From Microbaculum marinum (GTDB lineage Bacteria; Pseudomonadota; Alphaproteobacteria; Rhizobiales; Tepidamorphaceae), in NCBI RefSeq assembly GCF_042646165.1, contig NZ_JBHRTC010000023.1: a stretch of DNA of 64,000 nucleotides; one strand, written 5' to 3'. Both the position numbers and the translations under genes were made by a program. Under the pieces are notes generated by a model. The model had not been told where the DNA came from. It did not search any database and worked only from the letters and a program-made list of their open reading frames with translations. This document shows positions 7,369 to 19,476 of the stretch, in pieces. The first letter of the stretch is position 1, and each line of letters begins with the position of its first letter.

Positions 7369-8217
7369 TCACCCGGACGCGGCCCGCGCCGCATGGCGGC
7401 TGCTGCGCGAGGCGGCCCGCACGATGGTTTCCTCGGCGATGATCTGGTCGGTGTTGGCGAGCAGCCGCCGCACCGCCCGGCGCGCGGCCTCCGGCCGCTG
7501 TCTCAGGATCGCCTTCTCGATGCCCTCGTGCAGCTTCTGGACATGCCGCAGGTCGTCGGCCTCGCGGGTCACGAAGATGAACAGGCTCTCCAGGGCCGAC
7601 CCGATCAGCGCGCCGAGCGGCATCAGCAGCTCGTTGCCCGCCGAGCGCAGGATGGCGGTGTGGAAGGCGGTGTCGGCGGCGGTGCGCTCGCTCAGCGTCG
7701 GCGCCGAACCCATCTGGCGGCAGGCGCTGCTGATCGCCTGCATCTGCTCCTCGCCGCGGCGGGCGGCGGCTAGGGCGGCCGCTTCCGGCTCGATGATGTG
7801 GCGGAACTCTTGGACCGCCTTGAGGAAGCCCTCGCGGTCCGGCGAGGTGGCGTACCAGGTCAGCACGTCGCGATCGAGCAGGTTCCAGCGCTCGCGCGGC
7901 TCGACCCAGCTGCCGACCTTCGGACGCGACGCCAGCAGGTTCTTGGCCATCAGCATCTTGACCGCCTCGCGCACCACCGAGCGCCCCACCCCGAACATCT
8001 CCGACCATTCCGCCTCGTTGGGAAGGATCGTGCCCGGAGGGTAGTCGCCGCGGACGATGCGCTGCCCGATCGCGTTGACCAGCGAGACATGCGCATAGGT
8101 TCCCGAGAACCGCTGCGCGCCGGCGCGCGGGGACGCCGCACGCTTCCTGGCCTCGGGGACGGGCGCGGTGTCGTCCGGCGCTGCCGGCGGATCCGGTTTC
8201 CTGCGTCTGTCGGCCAC
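7369..8217 (-). CDS. GntR-family transcriptional regulator (FadR/FCD subfamily)
   Basis: 282 residues from a GTG at 8217, which lies 11 bp after the permease stop. A basic, disordered N-terminus (about 1-40) leads into a winged helix-turn-helix (about 50-115; TILPNEAEWSEMFGVGRSVV, then REAVKML) and an all-helical FCD ligand domain (about 130-260) with the metal/ligand residues of the family (EFRHIIEPE, DTAFHTAIL, LHEGIEKAI). FCD regulators usually bind a small organic acid and repress neighbouring uptake genes. It is the last gene of the minus-strand ABC operon, and the palindrome at 10070-10084 between the two divergent ABC units is a likely target. Confidence 0.88.
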   Translation of the reverse strand: MADRRRKPDPPAAPDDTAPVPEARKRAASPRAGAQRFSGTYAHVSLVNAIGQRIVRGDYPPGTILPNEAEWSEMFGVGRSVVREAVKMLMAKNLLASRPKVGSWVEPRERWNLLDRDVLTWYATSPDREGFLKAVQEFRHIIEPEAAALAAARRGEEQMQAISSACRQMGSAPTLSERTAADTAFHTAILRSAGNELLMPLGALIGSALESLFIFVTREADDLRHVQKLHEGIEKAILRQRPEAARRAVRRLLANTDQIIAEETIVRAASRSSRHAARAASG

Positions 8218-8228
8218 GTTGCTCGCTT

Positions 8229-9251
8229 TCAGATCTCGCTGTCGCGATAGGCCCTCAGCCGGTCGAAGGCAACCGCGAGGATGATGAAGCCGCCGACGAA
8301 GCCGCCCTGCCAGAAGGTGCTGATGCCGAGCAGGATCAGGCAGTTGCGGATCACCTCGATCAGCGCCGCGCCGACGATGGAGCCGAACACCGTGCCCGCG
8401 CCGCCGAGCAGGTTGGCACCGCCGATGACGGTGGCGGCGATCACGGTGAGCTCCATCGACTGCCCGAGATTGGTGGTGACGCCGCCGAGCCAGCCGGCCT
8501 CCAGGATCCCGGCAAGCCCGGCCATGAGGGCGGAGAACATGTAGACGCTCACCTTCGTCCGGCGCACCGATATGCCGGTCAGGATCGCCGCTTTCTCGTT
8601 GGCGCCGACGGCGAAGATGTGGGTTCCCCACCGCGTCCAGTTCAGGAGGCCGCCGGTCACCAGCCCGAACAGGACGAGCGCGATCACCGGGTTGGCGATG
8701 CCGAACGTCGAGCCGCCGCCGACCCAGAACAGGATGTCCTCGTCGGGGCCGAACTGGAAGACCATCTTGTTGTCCGACAGCACCATCGCCGCGCTGCGCG
8801 CGATCGACAGCATGCCGAGCGTCACCACGAACGCGGGGATCCGCAGATAGGCGATCAGCGCGCCGTTGACGGCGCCGACCAGCAGCGACACCCCGATCGC
8901 CAGCGCGGCGCTGAGGACGAAGGAAACCCCGGCGTTCATGCTGATCGCCATGACCATCGCCGACAGGCAGAGCACCGAGCCGACCGACAGGTCGATGCCG
9001 CCGGAGATGATGACCACCGTCATGCCGAGCGCGACGATGCCGACGAAGGCGAAATTGCGCGTCACGTTGAAGAGGTTCTGCGAGGTCGCGAAGGTCTCGG
9101 TGGCGAGGCTCAGGCTGACGCAGGCGATGACGGCGGCCAGGAAGATCCAGAACGCCTGCTGCGACAGCAGCCTGCCGGCGACCGAGTGCGTCTGGTGGGC
9201 GATGGCGACATCCAGCGCGGAGGCGGAGCGGACCCCGCTGCGATCAGGCAT
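8229..9251 (-). CDS. Sugar-type ABC transporter permease (RbsC/BPD_transp_2 family)
   Basis: 340 residues, about 8-10 membrane helices. It carries the RbsC family signature in the cytoplasmic loop region, GMTVVIISGGIDLSVGSVL (about 78-96), and the C-terminal GANLLGGAGTVFGSIVGAAL segment. Such permeases work as dimers with an RbsA-type ATPase and a periplasmic sugar-binding protein. The start overlaps the end of the ATPase gene by 8 bp. No binding protein gene is on this strand; one of the two at 11.2 and 12.3 kb probably serves it. Substrate unknown, probably a pentose, polyol or related sugar. Confidence 0.9.
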   Translation of the reverse strand: MPDRSGVRSASALDVAIAHQTHSVAGRLLSQQAFWIFLAAVIACVSLSLATETFATSQNLFNVTRNFAFVGIVALGMTVVIISGGIDLSVGSVLCLSAMVMAISMNAGVSFVLSAALAIGVSLLVGAVNGALIAYLRIPAFVVTLGMLSIARSAAMVLSDNKMVFQFGPDEDILFWVGGGSTFGIANPVIALVLFGLVTGGLLNWTRWGTHIFAVGANEKAAILTGISVRRTKVSVYMFSALMAGLAGILEAGWLGGVTTNLGQSMELTVIAATVIGGANLLGGAGTVFGSIVGAALIEVIRNCLILLGISTFWQGGFVGGFIILAVAFDRLRAYRDSEI

Positions 9252-9984
9252 GTTCGATGGCCCCCGTGATCAGCCCGGTGATCTCCTCCGGCGAGGTCGC
9301 TTCGGTGCGCTTGTCGGCGACCTTGGTGCCGCGCCGCAGCACGACGATCCGGTCGGTGACCGCGAAGACGTCCGGCATGCGGTGGCTGATCAGGATGACC
9401 GCGATGCCCTGCCGCTTCAGTTCGTTGATCAGATTGAGCACCTCGGCGACCTGGCGCACCGAGATCGCCGCCGTCGGCTCGTCCATCAGCACGATGCTGG
9501 CGTCGCTCAGCCGGGTGCGCGCGATGGCGACGGCCTGACGCTGGCCGCCGGACATCGACTTCACCTTGTCCTTCGGACGGGTCTCCGATTTCAGCTCGGC
9601 GAACAGCTCGGCGGCGCGCCGGTTCATCGCCGGATAGTCCATGATCCTGAAGGGACCGAACGAGCGGGTCAGCTCGCGGCCCAGGAACACGTTGACCGCG
9701 GCGGTCAGGTTATCGCACAGCGCCAGGTCCTGGTAGACGATCTCGATGCCGTGCTCGCGGGCATCGAGCGGTCCGTGGAACACCGTTTCCCTGTCGTTGA
9801 TGAAGATGGTCCCGTGGCTGGGACGGAAGTTGCCGGCGATGATCTTCACCAGCGTCGACTTCCCCGCCCCGTTGTCGCCCATCAGGCCGAGCACCTCGCC
9901 GGGCTCCAGCGACAGCGAAACGTCGTCGAGCGCGTGGATCGCGCCGAAGTGCTTCGAGATCGCCTTCATCCTGAGCGCGGTCAT
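9244..9984 (-). CDS. Sugar-type ABC transporter ATP-binding protein, single domain
   Basis: 246 residues with complete nucleotide-binding motifs: Walker A GDNGAGKST (about 35-43), signature MSGGQRQ, Walker B IVLMDEP and the switch His in LISHRM. RbsA-type sugar importers usually have two fused ATPase domains; this one has only one (FrcA-like arrangement), so it must dimerise. The ATG at 9984 is chosen because GGGTGGAA lies just upstream and the family N-terminus (ALRMKAISKHFG) begins there. First gene of the minus-strand operon ATPase-permease-regulator, divergent from the epimerase gene. Confidence 0.9.
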   Translation of the reverse strand: MTALRMKAISKHFGAIHALDDVSLSLEPGEVLGLMGDNGAGKSTLVKIIAGNFRPSHGTIFINDRETVFHGPLDAREHGIEIVYQDLALCDNLTAAVNVFLGRELTRSFGPFRIMDYPAMNRRAAELFAELKSETRPKDKVKSMSGGQRQAVAIARTRLSDASIVLMDEPTAAISVRQVAEVLNLINELKRQGIAVILISHRMPDVFAVTDRIVVLRRGTKVADKRTEATSPEEITGLITGAIEHA

Positions 9985-10069
9985 TTCCACCCCGGTTCTT
10001 CTTGTTCGGCGGGCCACTTTGGCGGCTGCCGCCAAGGCACGTCAATATCATAAAACCCGCATTTGTATT

Positions 10070-10084
10070 ATTTGTCCGACATAT
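10070..10084. promoter_or_regulatory. Candidate FCD/GntR operator between divergent ABC units
   Basis: ATTTGTC-C-GACATAT is a 15-bp palindrome with one mismatched pair, in the 156-bp gap between the ATPase start (9984) and epimerase start (10141). Its core TTTGTC-C-GACA is the same as the core of the 17-bp palindrome at 48233-48249 near the other FCD regulator. Position and symmetry suggest that one regulator controls both divergent operons. Confidence 0.55.
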
Positions 10085-10140
10085 CTTGACGGAGCGGCCG
10101 GGCTTGCCGTTTAGTGCGCTGCGGAGGAAACTTGACCAAC

Positions 10141-11127
10141 ATGCACGTGCTGGTTACAGGCGCGGCGGGCAAGGTGGGGCAAGCGCTCGTGGCGCGGCTC
10201 CTGGCGGGGTCCGGCAACGTTCCGGACGACCTGCGGATACGCGCGCTATGCCACAACCGAATGCTGGCGGAGACGCCGAGGCTGTCGGTCGTCGCCGGCA
10301 CGATCGCCGACCGCGAGGTCTGCCGGACCGCGCTCGAGGGGATCACGCACGTCGTCCACCTGGCGACCTGCAAGGAGACGCCGGACGACGTCATGGACGT
10401 CGCGATCAAGGGGCTGTTCTGGCTGCTCGAGGAGTTCCGGACCAGTTCGACCGCGCAGAGGTTCATCCTGATCGGCGGCGATGCCGCGGTCGGGCATTTC
10501 TTTCACCGGCATCCCGCACCGATCACCGAGACCACGCCGCATAGGGCCTATCCCGGCTGCTATGCGCTGTCGAAGGTCATGGAAGAGGTGATGGTCGAGC
10601 AGTACGGCATCCAGTACGGCATCGACTGGTGCTGCCTGCGGGCGCCCTGGATCATGGAGAAGGACGACTTCCGCTACAGCCTGTCCTTCGGCGACGACGT
10701 GTTCGGCGGACCGGACTGGAAGTCGATGGTCTCCCCCGAGCAGGCCGAGACGAGCCGGTGCACGGGCGCGGTTCCCCTGCTGCAGGAGGAGGACGGCACG
10801 CCGGTCAAGCGCAACTTCGTGCATGTCGACGATCTCGTCGAGGCGATCGTCACGGCGCTGACCGCCAAGGCCGCCCGCGGCAAGCTCTACAACATCGCCA
10901 TGGACGAACCGGTCGACTACGGCGCGGTTGCCGCCTATCTCGCCAGGACGCGCGGACTGCCGTCGATCGCGATCCGCAGCCCCTATGTCGGCAATTGGCT
11001 GGACAACAGCCGGGCCAAGGCCGAGCTGGGATGGCGGCCGTCCTACGACCTAGAGAAGCTCATCGATTCCGCCTGGGACTACGAGCGCGCTCCAGACGAT
11101 CCGAGGAGGGTCTGGTACCCCGGCTGA
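10141..11127 (+). CDS. NAD-dependent epimerase/dehydratase (extended SDR)
   Basis: 328 residues. The N-terminal Rossmann fold has the GAAGKVG nucleotide loop (about 7-13), and the catalytic Tyr-x3-Lys pair is visible as YALSK (about 141-145). The C-terminal half is the variable substrate domain. Enzymes of this type oxidise, reduce or epimerise sugar or sugar-acid derivatives. GGAGG lies 13 nt before the ATG; an in-frame TTG at 10132 is better spaced and may be the real start. It heads the plus-strand sugar ABC operon, so it probably acts on the imported sugar. The substrate is not clear from sequence. Confidence 0.82.
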   Translation: MHVLVTGAAGKVGQALVARLLAGSGNVPDDLRIRALCHNRMLAETPRLSVVAGTIADREVCRTALEGITHVVHLATCKETPDDVMDVAIKGLFWLLEEFRTSSTAQRFILIGGDAAVGHFFHRHPAPITETTPHRAYPGCYALSKVMEEVMVEQYGIQYGIDWCCLRAPWIMEKDDFRYSLSFGDDVFGGPDWKSMVSPEQAETSRCTGAVPLLQEEDGTPVKRNFVHVDDLVEAIVTALTAKAARGKLYNIAMDEPVDYGAVAAYLARTRGLPSIAIRSPYVGNWLDNSRAKAELGWRPSYDLEKLIDSAWDYERAPDDPRRVWYPG

Positions 11128-11195
11128 AGGAAGCGCCGCACAAGAACCGGCGCAGGCACAAATCACGCTGCAGCACCCCAGGGAGGAACAAGGAC

Positions 11196-12185
11196 ATGAA
11201 AGTGCACGGACTTCTCTTTGCCGGCCTCGCAGCAATGGCTGTCGCCGGTTCCGCCCAGGCCCAGGACAAGACGCTGGCGATCGTGGTGAAGGGCCTCGAC
11301 AACCCCTTCTTCGAGCAGATCAACAAGGGCTGCCAGAAGTGGAACGGCGAGAACAAGGACAGCGGCTACACCTGCTACTACACCGGCCCGGCCTCCAGCA
11401 CTGACGAAGTGGGCGAGGTGCAGATCGTCGAGGACCTGCTCAACCGCCCGGACGTCAAGGCGATCGCCATCTCCCCGTCGAACGCCCCGCTGATGGCGAG
11501 GATGCTGCGCAAGCAGGCGCCGAAGATCCCGATCATGACGATCGACGCGGATCTGTCCGCCGACGACGCCGAGCTGCGCGAGACCTACCTGGGCACCGAC
11601 AACTACCAGATGGGCGTCAAGTTCGCCGAGCACCTGATGAAGCTGAAGCCGGACGGCGGGACCGTCTGCCTGCAGCTCGGCAACGTCGCGGCCGACAACA
11701 TCAACCAGCGCGCCGCCGGCACCCGCGACACGCTGTCGGGGGAAAAGGGAACCGACAGGCTCACCGGCCAGGGCGGCTGGACCGAGATCGACGGCTGCCC
11801 GGTCTTCACCAACGACCAGGCCGACCTCGCCAACCAGCAGATGGCCGACACCTTCACGGCCAATCCCGATCTCTCCGCGTTCATGCTGATCGGCGGCTGG
11901 GCCCAGTTCGCGCCGCAGGCCTACGCGCAGGTGACCGACCAGGTCATGGAGAAGCTGAAGTCGAAGGACCTCGTCATCGTCGCCGGCGACACCCTGCCGC
12001 CGCAGATGGAGGCGCTGAAGAACGGGCGCAGCCATGTCCAGGTCGGACAGCGCCCCTTCGAGATGGGCTACCGCGCCCCCGACGTGATGATCGAACTGAT
12101 CGAGGGCAAGACCGTCGACCCGATCATCTACACGGGCCTGGACGAATGCACCCAGGAGAACGTCGACGGCTGCATCGGCGGTTGA
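11196..12185 (+). CDS. Sugar ABC transporter periplasmic substrate-binding protein (first)
   Basis: 329 residues with a signal peptide (1-22, AVAGSAQAQ) and the type I periplasmic-binding fold of the ribose/galactose-binding group (LAIVVKGLDNPFFEQINKGC; AIAISPSNAP; MTIDADLS). Several cysteines near the end (DECTQENVDGC) may form a disulfide. Strong ribosome site (GGGAGGAAC). A second binding protein follows 124 bp later, yet the plus-strand operon has only one ATPase and one permease, so one of the two proteins probably feeds the divergent minus-strand transporter. Confidence 0.9.
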   Translation: MKVHGLLFAGLAAMAVAGSAQAQDKTLAIVVKGLDNPFFEQINKGCQKWNGENKDSGYTCYYTGPASSTDEVGEVQIVEDLLNRPDVKAIAISPSNAPLMARMLRKQAPKIPIMTIDADLSADDAELRETYLGTDNYQMGVKFAEHLMKLKPDGGTVCLQLGNVAADNINQRAAGTRDTLSGEKGTDRLTGQGGWTEIDGCPVFTNDQADLANQQMADTFTANPDLSAFMLIGGWAQFAPQAYAQVTDQVMEKLKSKDLVIVAGDTLPPQMEALKNGRSHVQVGQRPFEMGYRAPDVMIELIEGKTVDPIIYTGLDECTQENVDGCIGG

Positions 12186-12246
12186 GGAGGCCGGCGGGGC
12201 CCGGCGACCGGCCGCGTCCCGTTCGATTTCTCCGTTGCAGTCGACC

Positions 12247-12264
12247 GCCCGCCGGACCGGCGGG
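12247..12264. terminator. Short GC hairpin between the two binding-protein genes
   Basis: An 8-bp stem (GCCCGCCG at 12247-12254 with CGGCGGGC at 12257-12264 region) and a tight loop lie in the 124-bp gap between the two substrate-binding protein genes. It may stabilise the upstream mRNA end or weaken read-through; a functional terminator is uncertain because the loop is only about 3 nt. Confidence 0.35.
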
Positions 12265-12309
12265 CCGGCGACATCGCTTCACCTTCAGATCCAAGTGAGG
12301 ATTAGAGAC

Positions 12310-13257
12310 ATGAAACTTCGTACGTCCACGATTGCGATCGTCGCCCTGGCGGTGCTCGCCGCGGGCTCTGCACGGGCCCAGGAGAAGTCCCTCGCGTTCG
12401 TCGTCAACGGCGCGTCGGACTTCTGGAAACTGGCCGAGGCCGGGGTCAAGAAGGCCCAGGGCGAACTGCCGGACTACGACCTGCAGTTCAAGTATCCCGA
12501 ACAGGCGGCCGCAGCCGTGCAGCAGCGTCTGATGGAAGACCTCGTGGCGGCCGGCGTTTCGGCCATCATGGTCAGCGCGGTCGATCCCAAGTCCTCGACC
12601 GATGCACTGAACCGGATCGGCGAGCAGGTGCCGCTGTTCACCACCGACAGCGATGCGCCGGACACCAACCGGATCGCCTATATCGGCTCATCGAACACCG
12701 ACGCGGGCAGGCAGGCGGGAGAGATCGCCCTGAAGGCACTGCCCGACGGCGGCAAATGCATCGGCTTCGTCGGCCTGCCCGGCGCCGACAACGCGCGCGA
12801 ACGCATCGAAGGCATGAAGGAGACGATCGCCGGCTCGAAGGTCGAACTGATCGACGTTCGCGGCGACGACATCGACATGACGCGCGCCAAGCGCAACGTC
12901 GAAGATGCCCTCGCCGCCAATCCCGACATCGACTGCATGGTCGGCTTCTACTCCTACAATCCGCCGCGCATCTACGAGGTGCTCAAGGAATCCGGCCAGC
13001 TCGGCAAGATCACCATCATCGCGTTCGACGAAGATCCGATCACGCTCGGCGGCGTCCGCGAGGGCTCGATCGCCGGAACGGTGGTCCAGCAGCCCTACGA
13101 ATGGGGCTACCAGGGCATGCTGCTGATGGCGAAGTACCTGGAGGGCGACACGTCGGTCGTCCCCGCCGACAAACTCGTCATCGTGCCCACGAAGATCATC
13201 GACAAGAGCAACGTCGATGACTTCGAGGAAGAGCTGAAGGCGCGTATCCGCGGCTGA
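12310..13257 (+). CDS. Sugar ABC transporter periplasmic substrate-binding protein (second)
   Basis: 315 residues with a signal peptide (1-24, GSARAQ) and the ribose-binding-protein fold (SLAFVVNGASDFWKLAEAG; AIMVSAVDPKSS; TTDSDAPDTNR; IIAFDEDP). It differs clearly from the preceding binding protein, so the pair is not a recent tandem duplication. The TTDSDAP and AFDEDP elements match sugar-contact regions of the RbsB group. Start at 12310 follows GTGAGGA. It lies 90 bp before the two-domain ATPase gene, with the strong hairpin 13270-13308 in between, and is the natural partner of that ATPase and the permease at 14881. Confidence 0.9.
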   Translation: MKLRTSTIAIVALAVLAAGSARAQEKSLAFVVNGASDFWKLAEAGVKKAQGELPDYDLQFKYPEQAAAAVQQRLMEDLVAAGVSAIMVSAVDPKSSTDALNRIGEQVPLFTTDSDAPDTNRIAYIGSSNTDAGRQAGEIALKALPDGGKCIGFVGLPGADNARERIEGMKETIAGSKVELIDVRGDDIDMTRAKRNVEDALAANPDIDCMVGFYSYNPPRIYEVLKESGQLGKITIIAFDEDPITLGGVREGSIAGTVVQQPYEWGYQGMLLMAKYLEGDTSVVPADKLVIVPTKIIDKSNVDDFEEELKARIRG

Positions 13258-13269
13258 AGCCCCGCAATA

Positions 13270-13308
13270 CGGCAGGCCGGCCACCGCCCCGCTCCGGCCG
13301 GCCTGCCG
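13270..13308. terminator. Strong intercistronic hairpin after the second binding protein
   Basis: A perfect 13-bp stem (CGGCAGGCCGGCC at 13270-13282, complement at 13296-13308) with a 13-nt loop lies between the binding-protein stop and the ATPase start within one operon. Position suggests partial termination or 3'-end protection that keeps the binding protein in excess over the membrane parts, as known for other ABC operons. Confidence 0.6.
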
Positions 13309-13347
13309 GTTCCCCTCCCGACCAACCCCGCGCCGCGCCTTCCCCGC

Positions 13348-14871
13348 ATGTCCGCACCGTTCCTGAAGATGACAGGCGTATCCAGGCTCTACCCCGGAGT
13401 GCTGGCGGTCGCGGGCTTCGACATGACCATCGCGCCGGGCGAGGTGATCGGGCTGGTCGGCGAGAACGGCGCGGGCAAGTCGACGCTGATGAAGATCCTC
13501 GGCGGGCTGATCGCGCCCAGCGAGGGGACGATCGAGCTCGACGGCGTGACGATGGCGCGGCTGACGGTGGCCGGCTCGATGGGCGGAGGCATCGCCTTCG
13601 TCCACCAGGAGCTCAACCTGTTCGACAACCTGACGGTGGCGGCCAACATCTTCATCGGCCGGGAACCGTTGAAGGGGGGGCTGCTCCGGCTGATCGACAC
13701 CGCCGCCCTCGACCGGCTTGCCGCGCCGCTGCTCGACCTGCTCGGCGCGGACTTCGCGACGGACACGCTCGTCGCCGACCTGTCGCTTGCCCAGAAGCAG
13801 CTCGTCGAGATCGCCAAGGCGCTGTCGATCAAGGCGCGGCTCGTCATCATGGACGAGCCGACCTCGAGCCTCACCGCGACCGAGACGGAGCGGCTGCTGG
13901 CGATCGTCGCGCGGCTGAAGGCCGACGGCGTAGCGATCATCCTGATCTCGCACCGCCTCACCGAGATCGAGCGCGCCGCCGACCGCGTCATCGTGCTGCG
14001 CGACGGCAGGCGCGTCGCCGAACTGGCGAGACAGGAGATCCGGGCGAACCTGATGATCCGCCACATGACCGGGCGCGACCTGAGCACGCTGTACCTGCCG
14101 CCGGCGACCGCGCCCGGCGAGACCGTGCTGGAACTGGCGGGGGTGCGCACCGCGTACCGGCCGGACCAGGAGGTCTCGTTCGGCTTGCGCCGCGGCGAGA
14201 TCCTCGGGCTGGCGGGGCTGATCGGCTCCGGCCGCAGCGAGCTTGCGCGGGCGATATTCGGCCTCGATCCGCTGCGCGGCGGGGAGGTGCGGGTCGACGG
14301 GACGCCGATCCCGCCGGCCTCGCCGAAGAGCTCGATCGCGCGCGGCATCTATCTCGTTCCCGAGGACCGCAAGCGCTGCGGCCTCATCCTGGACCTCCCG
14401 ATCCGCCGCAACATCACGCTGTCGAGCCTGCCGGCTCATTCGCGGCGCGGCATGGTGAACGTCGCGGCGGAGCACGAGACCGCCCTGAGGCAACAGCGGC
14501 GCCTCGACATCCGCACGGCCTCCGTCACGGTGCCGGCGAACGCGCTGTCGGGCGGCAACCAGCAGAAGGTGGCGCTGGCCAAGTGGCTGTCGATGTCGCC
14601 GCGGGTGCTGATCTTCGACGAGCCGACGCGCGGCGTCGACGTCGGCGCCAAGAACGAGATCTACGCCTTGATGCGCGAGCTGGCGGATCGCGGAGTGGCA
14701 ATCCTGATGATATCCTCGGACATGGAAGAGGTGATCGGCGTCAGCGACCGCGTCGCGGTGATGCACGAGGGGCGGATCGCGGGCTTCCTGGAGCGCGCCG
14801 ACCTGAGCGAGCAGGCCATCCTGTCGCTGGCGATCGGGCGCACCGCGCACGACCACCCCACGCCGGACTGA
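13348..14871 (+). CDS. Sugar ABC transporter ATP-binding protein, two domains (RbsA family)
   Basis: 507 residues, the usual RbsA/MglA length. Domain 1 has Walker A GENGAGKST (about 38-46), a variant signature LSLAQKQ and Walker B LVIMDEP. Domain 2 has the usual degenerate Walker A (GLIGSGRSE), a good signature LSGGNQQ and Walker B LIFDEPTRGVDVG. Degeneracy of the second site is normal for this family, not a defect. It energises import by the permease encoded 9 bp downstream. No ribosome site better than CCGC is seen before the ATG, so translation may be weak or coupled. Confidence 0.93.
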   Translation: MSAPFLKMTGVSRLYPGVLAVAGFDMTIAPGEVIGLVGENGAGKSTLMKILGGLIAPSEGTIELDGVTMARLTVAGSMGGGIAFVHQELNLFDNLTVAANIFIGREPLKGGLLRLIDTAALDRLAAPLLDLLGADFATDTLVADLSLAQKQLVEIAKALSIKARLVIMDEPTSSLTATETERLLAIVARLKADGVAIILISHRLTEIERAADRVIVLRDGRRVAELARQEIRANLMIRHMTGRDLSTLYLPPATAPGETVLELAGVRTAYRPDQEVSFGLRRGEILGLAGLIGSGRSELARAIFGLDPLRGGEVRVDGTPIPPASPKSSIARGIYLVPEDRKRCGLILDLPIRRNITLSSLPAHSRRGMVNVAAEHETALRQQRRLDIRTASVTVPANALSGGNQQKVALAKWLSMSPRVLIFDEPTRGVDVGAKNEIYALMRELADRGVAILMISSDMEEVIGVSDRVAVMHEGRIAGFLERADLSEQAILSLAIGRTAHDHPTPD

Positions 14872-14880
14872 AAGCCGCCA

Positions 14881-15828
14881 ATGACAAGCCGCAAGGACCT
14901 GGGCCTGCTCGTTCTCATCATCGTCATAAGCGCGGTGGTGGCGATCATAAACCCGAGGTTCCTCTCCCCGATAAACCTGTCGAATACCGCGAACCTGATC
15001 GGGCTGTTCGGCATCTTCGCTGTCGCGCAGGCGTTCGTGATCATCTCGGGCGGCATCGAGCTGTCCGTCGGCTCCGTGATCGCGCTGCTGGGAGTGGTGT
15101 TCGTCGATCTCGTGGCGGGCGAGACGGTCAGCCCCGGGCTCGCCTTCCTCATCGTGCTTGGCCTTGGCTGCCTGATCGGCTTCATGCACGGGTTCCTGGT
15201 GGCGAAGGTCGGCATCCAGCCGTTCATCGTGACGCTGTGCGGCCTGCTGATCTACCGGGGCATCGCCCGCTACTACACCGAGGACGCAACCGCGGGATTT
15301 CCCTTCGGCGCGAGCTTTCCAACCCTCGAATGGCTCGTGGCCGGCCGCTTCTACGGCGTTCCCCATTCGATCATCGCCTTCGCCGTCGTGGCGATCGTGA
15401 TGGGCGTCGTGCTGCACCGCTCCGTCTACGGGCGCTATCTCTACGCGGTGGGCAAGAACGAGGAGGCGGCCCGCTACAGCGGCATCAACACCGATCGGGT
15501 GGTGATCGCGGCCTATGTGATCTGCATCGCGCTGACCGCCGTGGCGGCGGTGTTCATCGCGATGTACACGCGGTCGATCTCGCCGTCCTCGCACGGCAAC
15601 TTCTACGAGCTCTACGCGATCGCCGCCGCCGTGCTCGGCGGCTGCTCGCTGCGCGGCGGCGAGGGCTCGATACTGGGGGTGGTGCTGGGCACGATCCTGC
15701 TGCAGGTCCTGCAGAATCTCGTCAACCTGCTGGGCATCCCGAGCTCTCTCAACTTCGCGGTGATGGGCTCGGTGATCCTGCTCGGCGTGCTCGCCGACCA
15801 GGGGCTGTCGCGGCGGCGGCGGCAATAG
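14881..15828 (+). CDS. Sugar ABC transporter permease (RbsC family)
   Basis: 315 residues, about 8-10 membrane helices. It has the family signature AQAFVIISGGIELSVGSVI (about 46-64) with Glu in place of the more usual Asp in the GGIDLS motif, and the conserved C-terminal GGCSLRGGEGSILGVVLG. Follows the two-domain ATPase by 9 bp and ends the plus-strand operon epimerase, two binding proteins, ATPase, permease. It converges with pyruvate carboxylase, whose stop is 19 bp away. Confidence 0.92.
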   Translation: MTSRKDLGLLVLIIVISAVVAIINPRFLSPINLSNTANLIGLFGIFAVAQAFVIISGGIELSVGSVIALLGVVFVDLVAGETVSPGLAFLIVLGLGCLIGFMHGFLVAKVGIQPFIVTLCGLLIYRGIARYYTEDATAGFPFGASFPTLEWLVAGRFYGVPHSIIAFAVVAIVMGVVLHRSVYGRYLYAVGKNEEAARYSGINTDRVVIAAYVICIALTAVAAVFIAMYTRSISPSSHGNFYELYAIAAAVLGGCSLRGGEGSILGVVLGTILLQVLQNLVNLLGIPSSLNFAVMGSVILLGVLADQGLSRRRRQ

Positions 15829-15847
15829 CGGCGGGCGGTCTCCGCCG

Positions 15848-19309
<3,462 letters not shown>

Positions 19310-19476
19310 GCCGGTATCCAGGATGAGTGCGAGGCGGCAAGGGCACGGCGCCGGCAGGGCGCCGGCGCAATGCGGACCGACACCGGCTCGGACGCCCTCG
19401 CCTGTCGGTCGATGACCATTGCAGCGCGTCCGGGGGGCAATGTCAAAGCCGCAGCGGGGAGGCCTGCGCGCGCCTG

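Noticed and set aside
14160..14260. Degenerate second Walker A (GLIGSGRSE) of the RbsA protein as a defect
   Set aside because: This degeneracy is normal for the second domain of RbsA/MglA ATPases, unlike the Arg change in the single-domain LivF of system 2.
12688..15825. A 1045-codon open frame on the minus strand
   Set aside because: It lies antisense to a binding protein, RbsA and RbsC genes, is full of Arg/His/Gln/Asp runs and has no family motifs; a GC-rich shadow frame.
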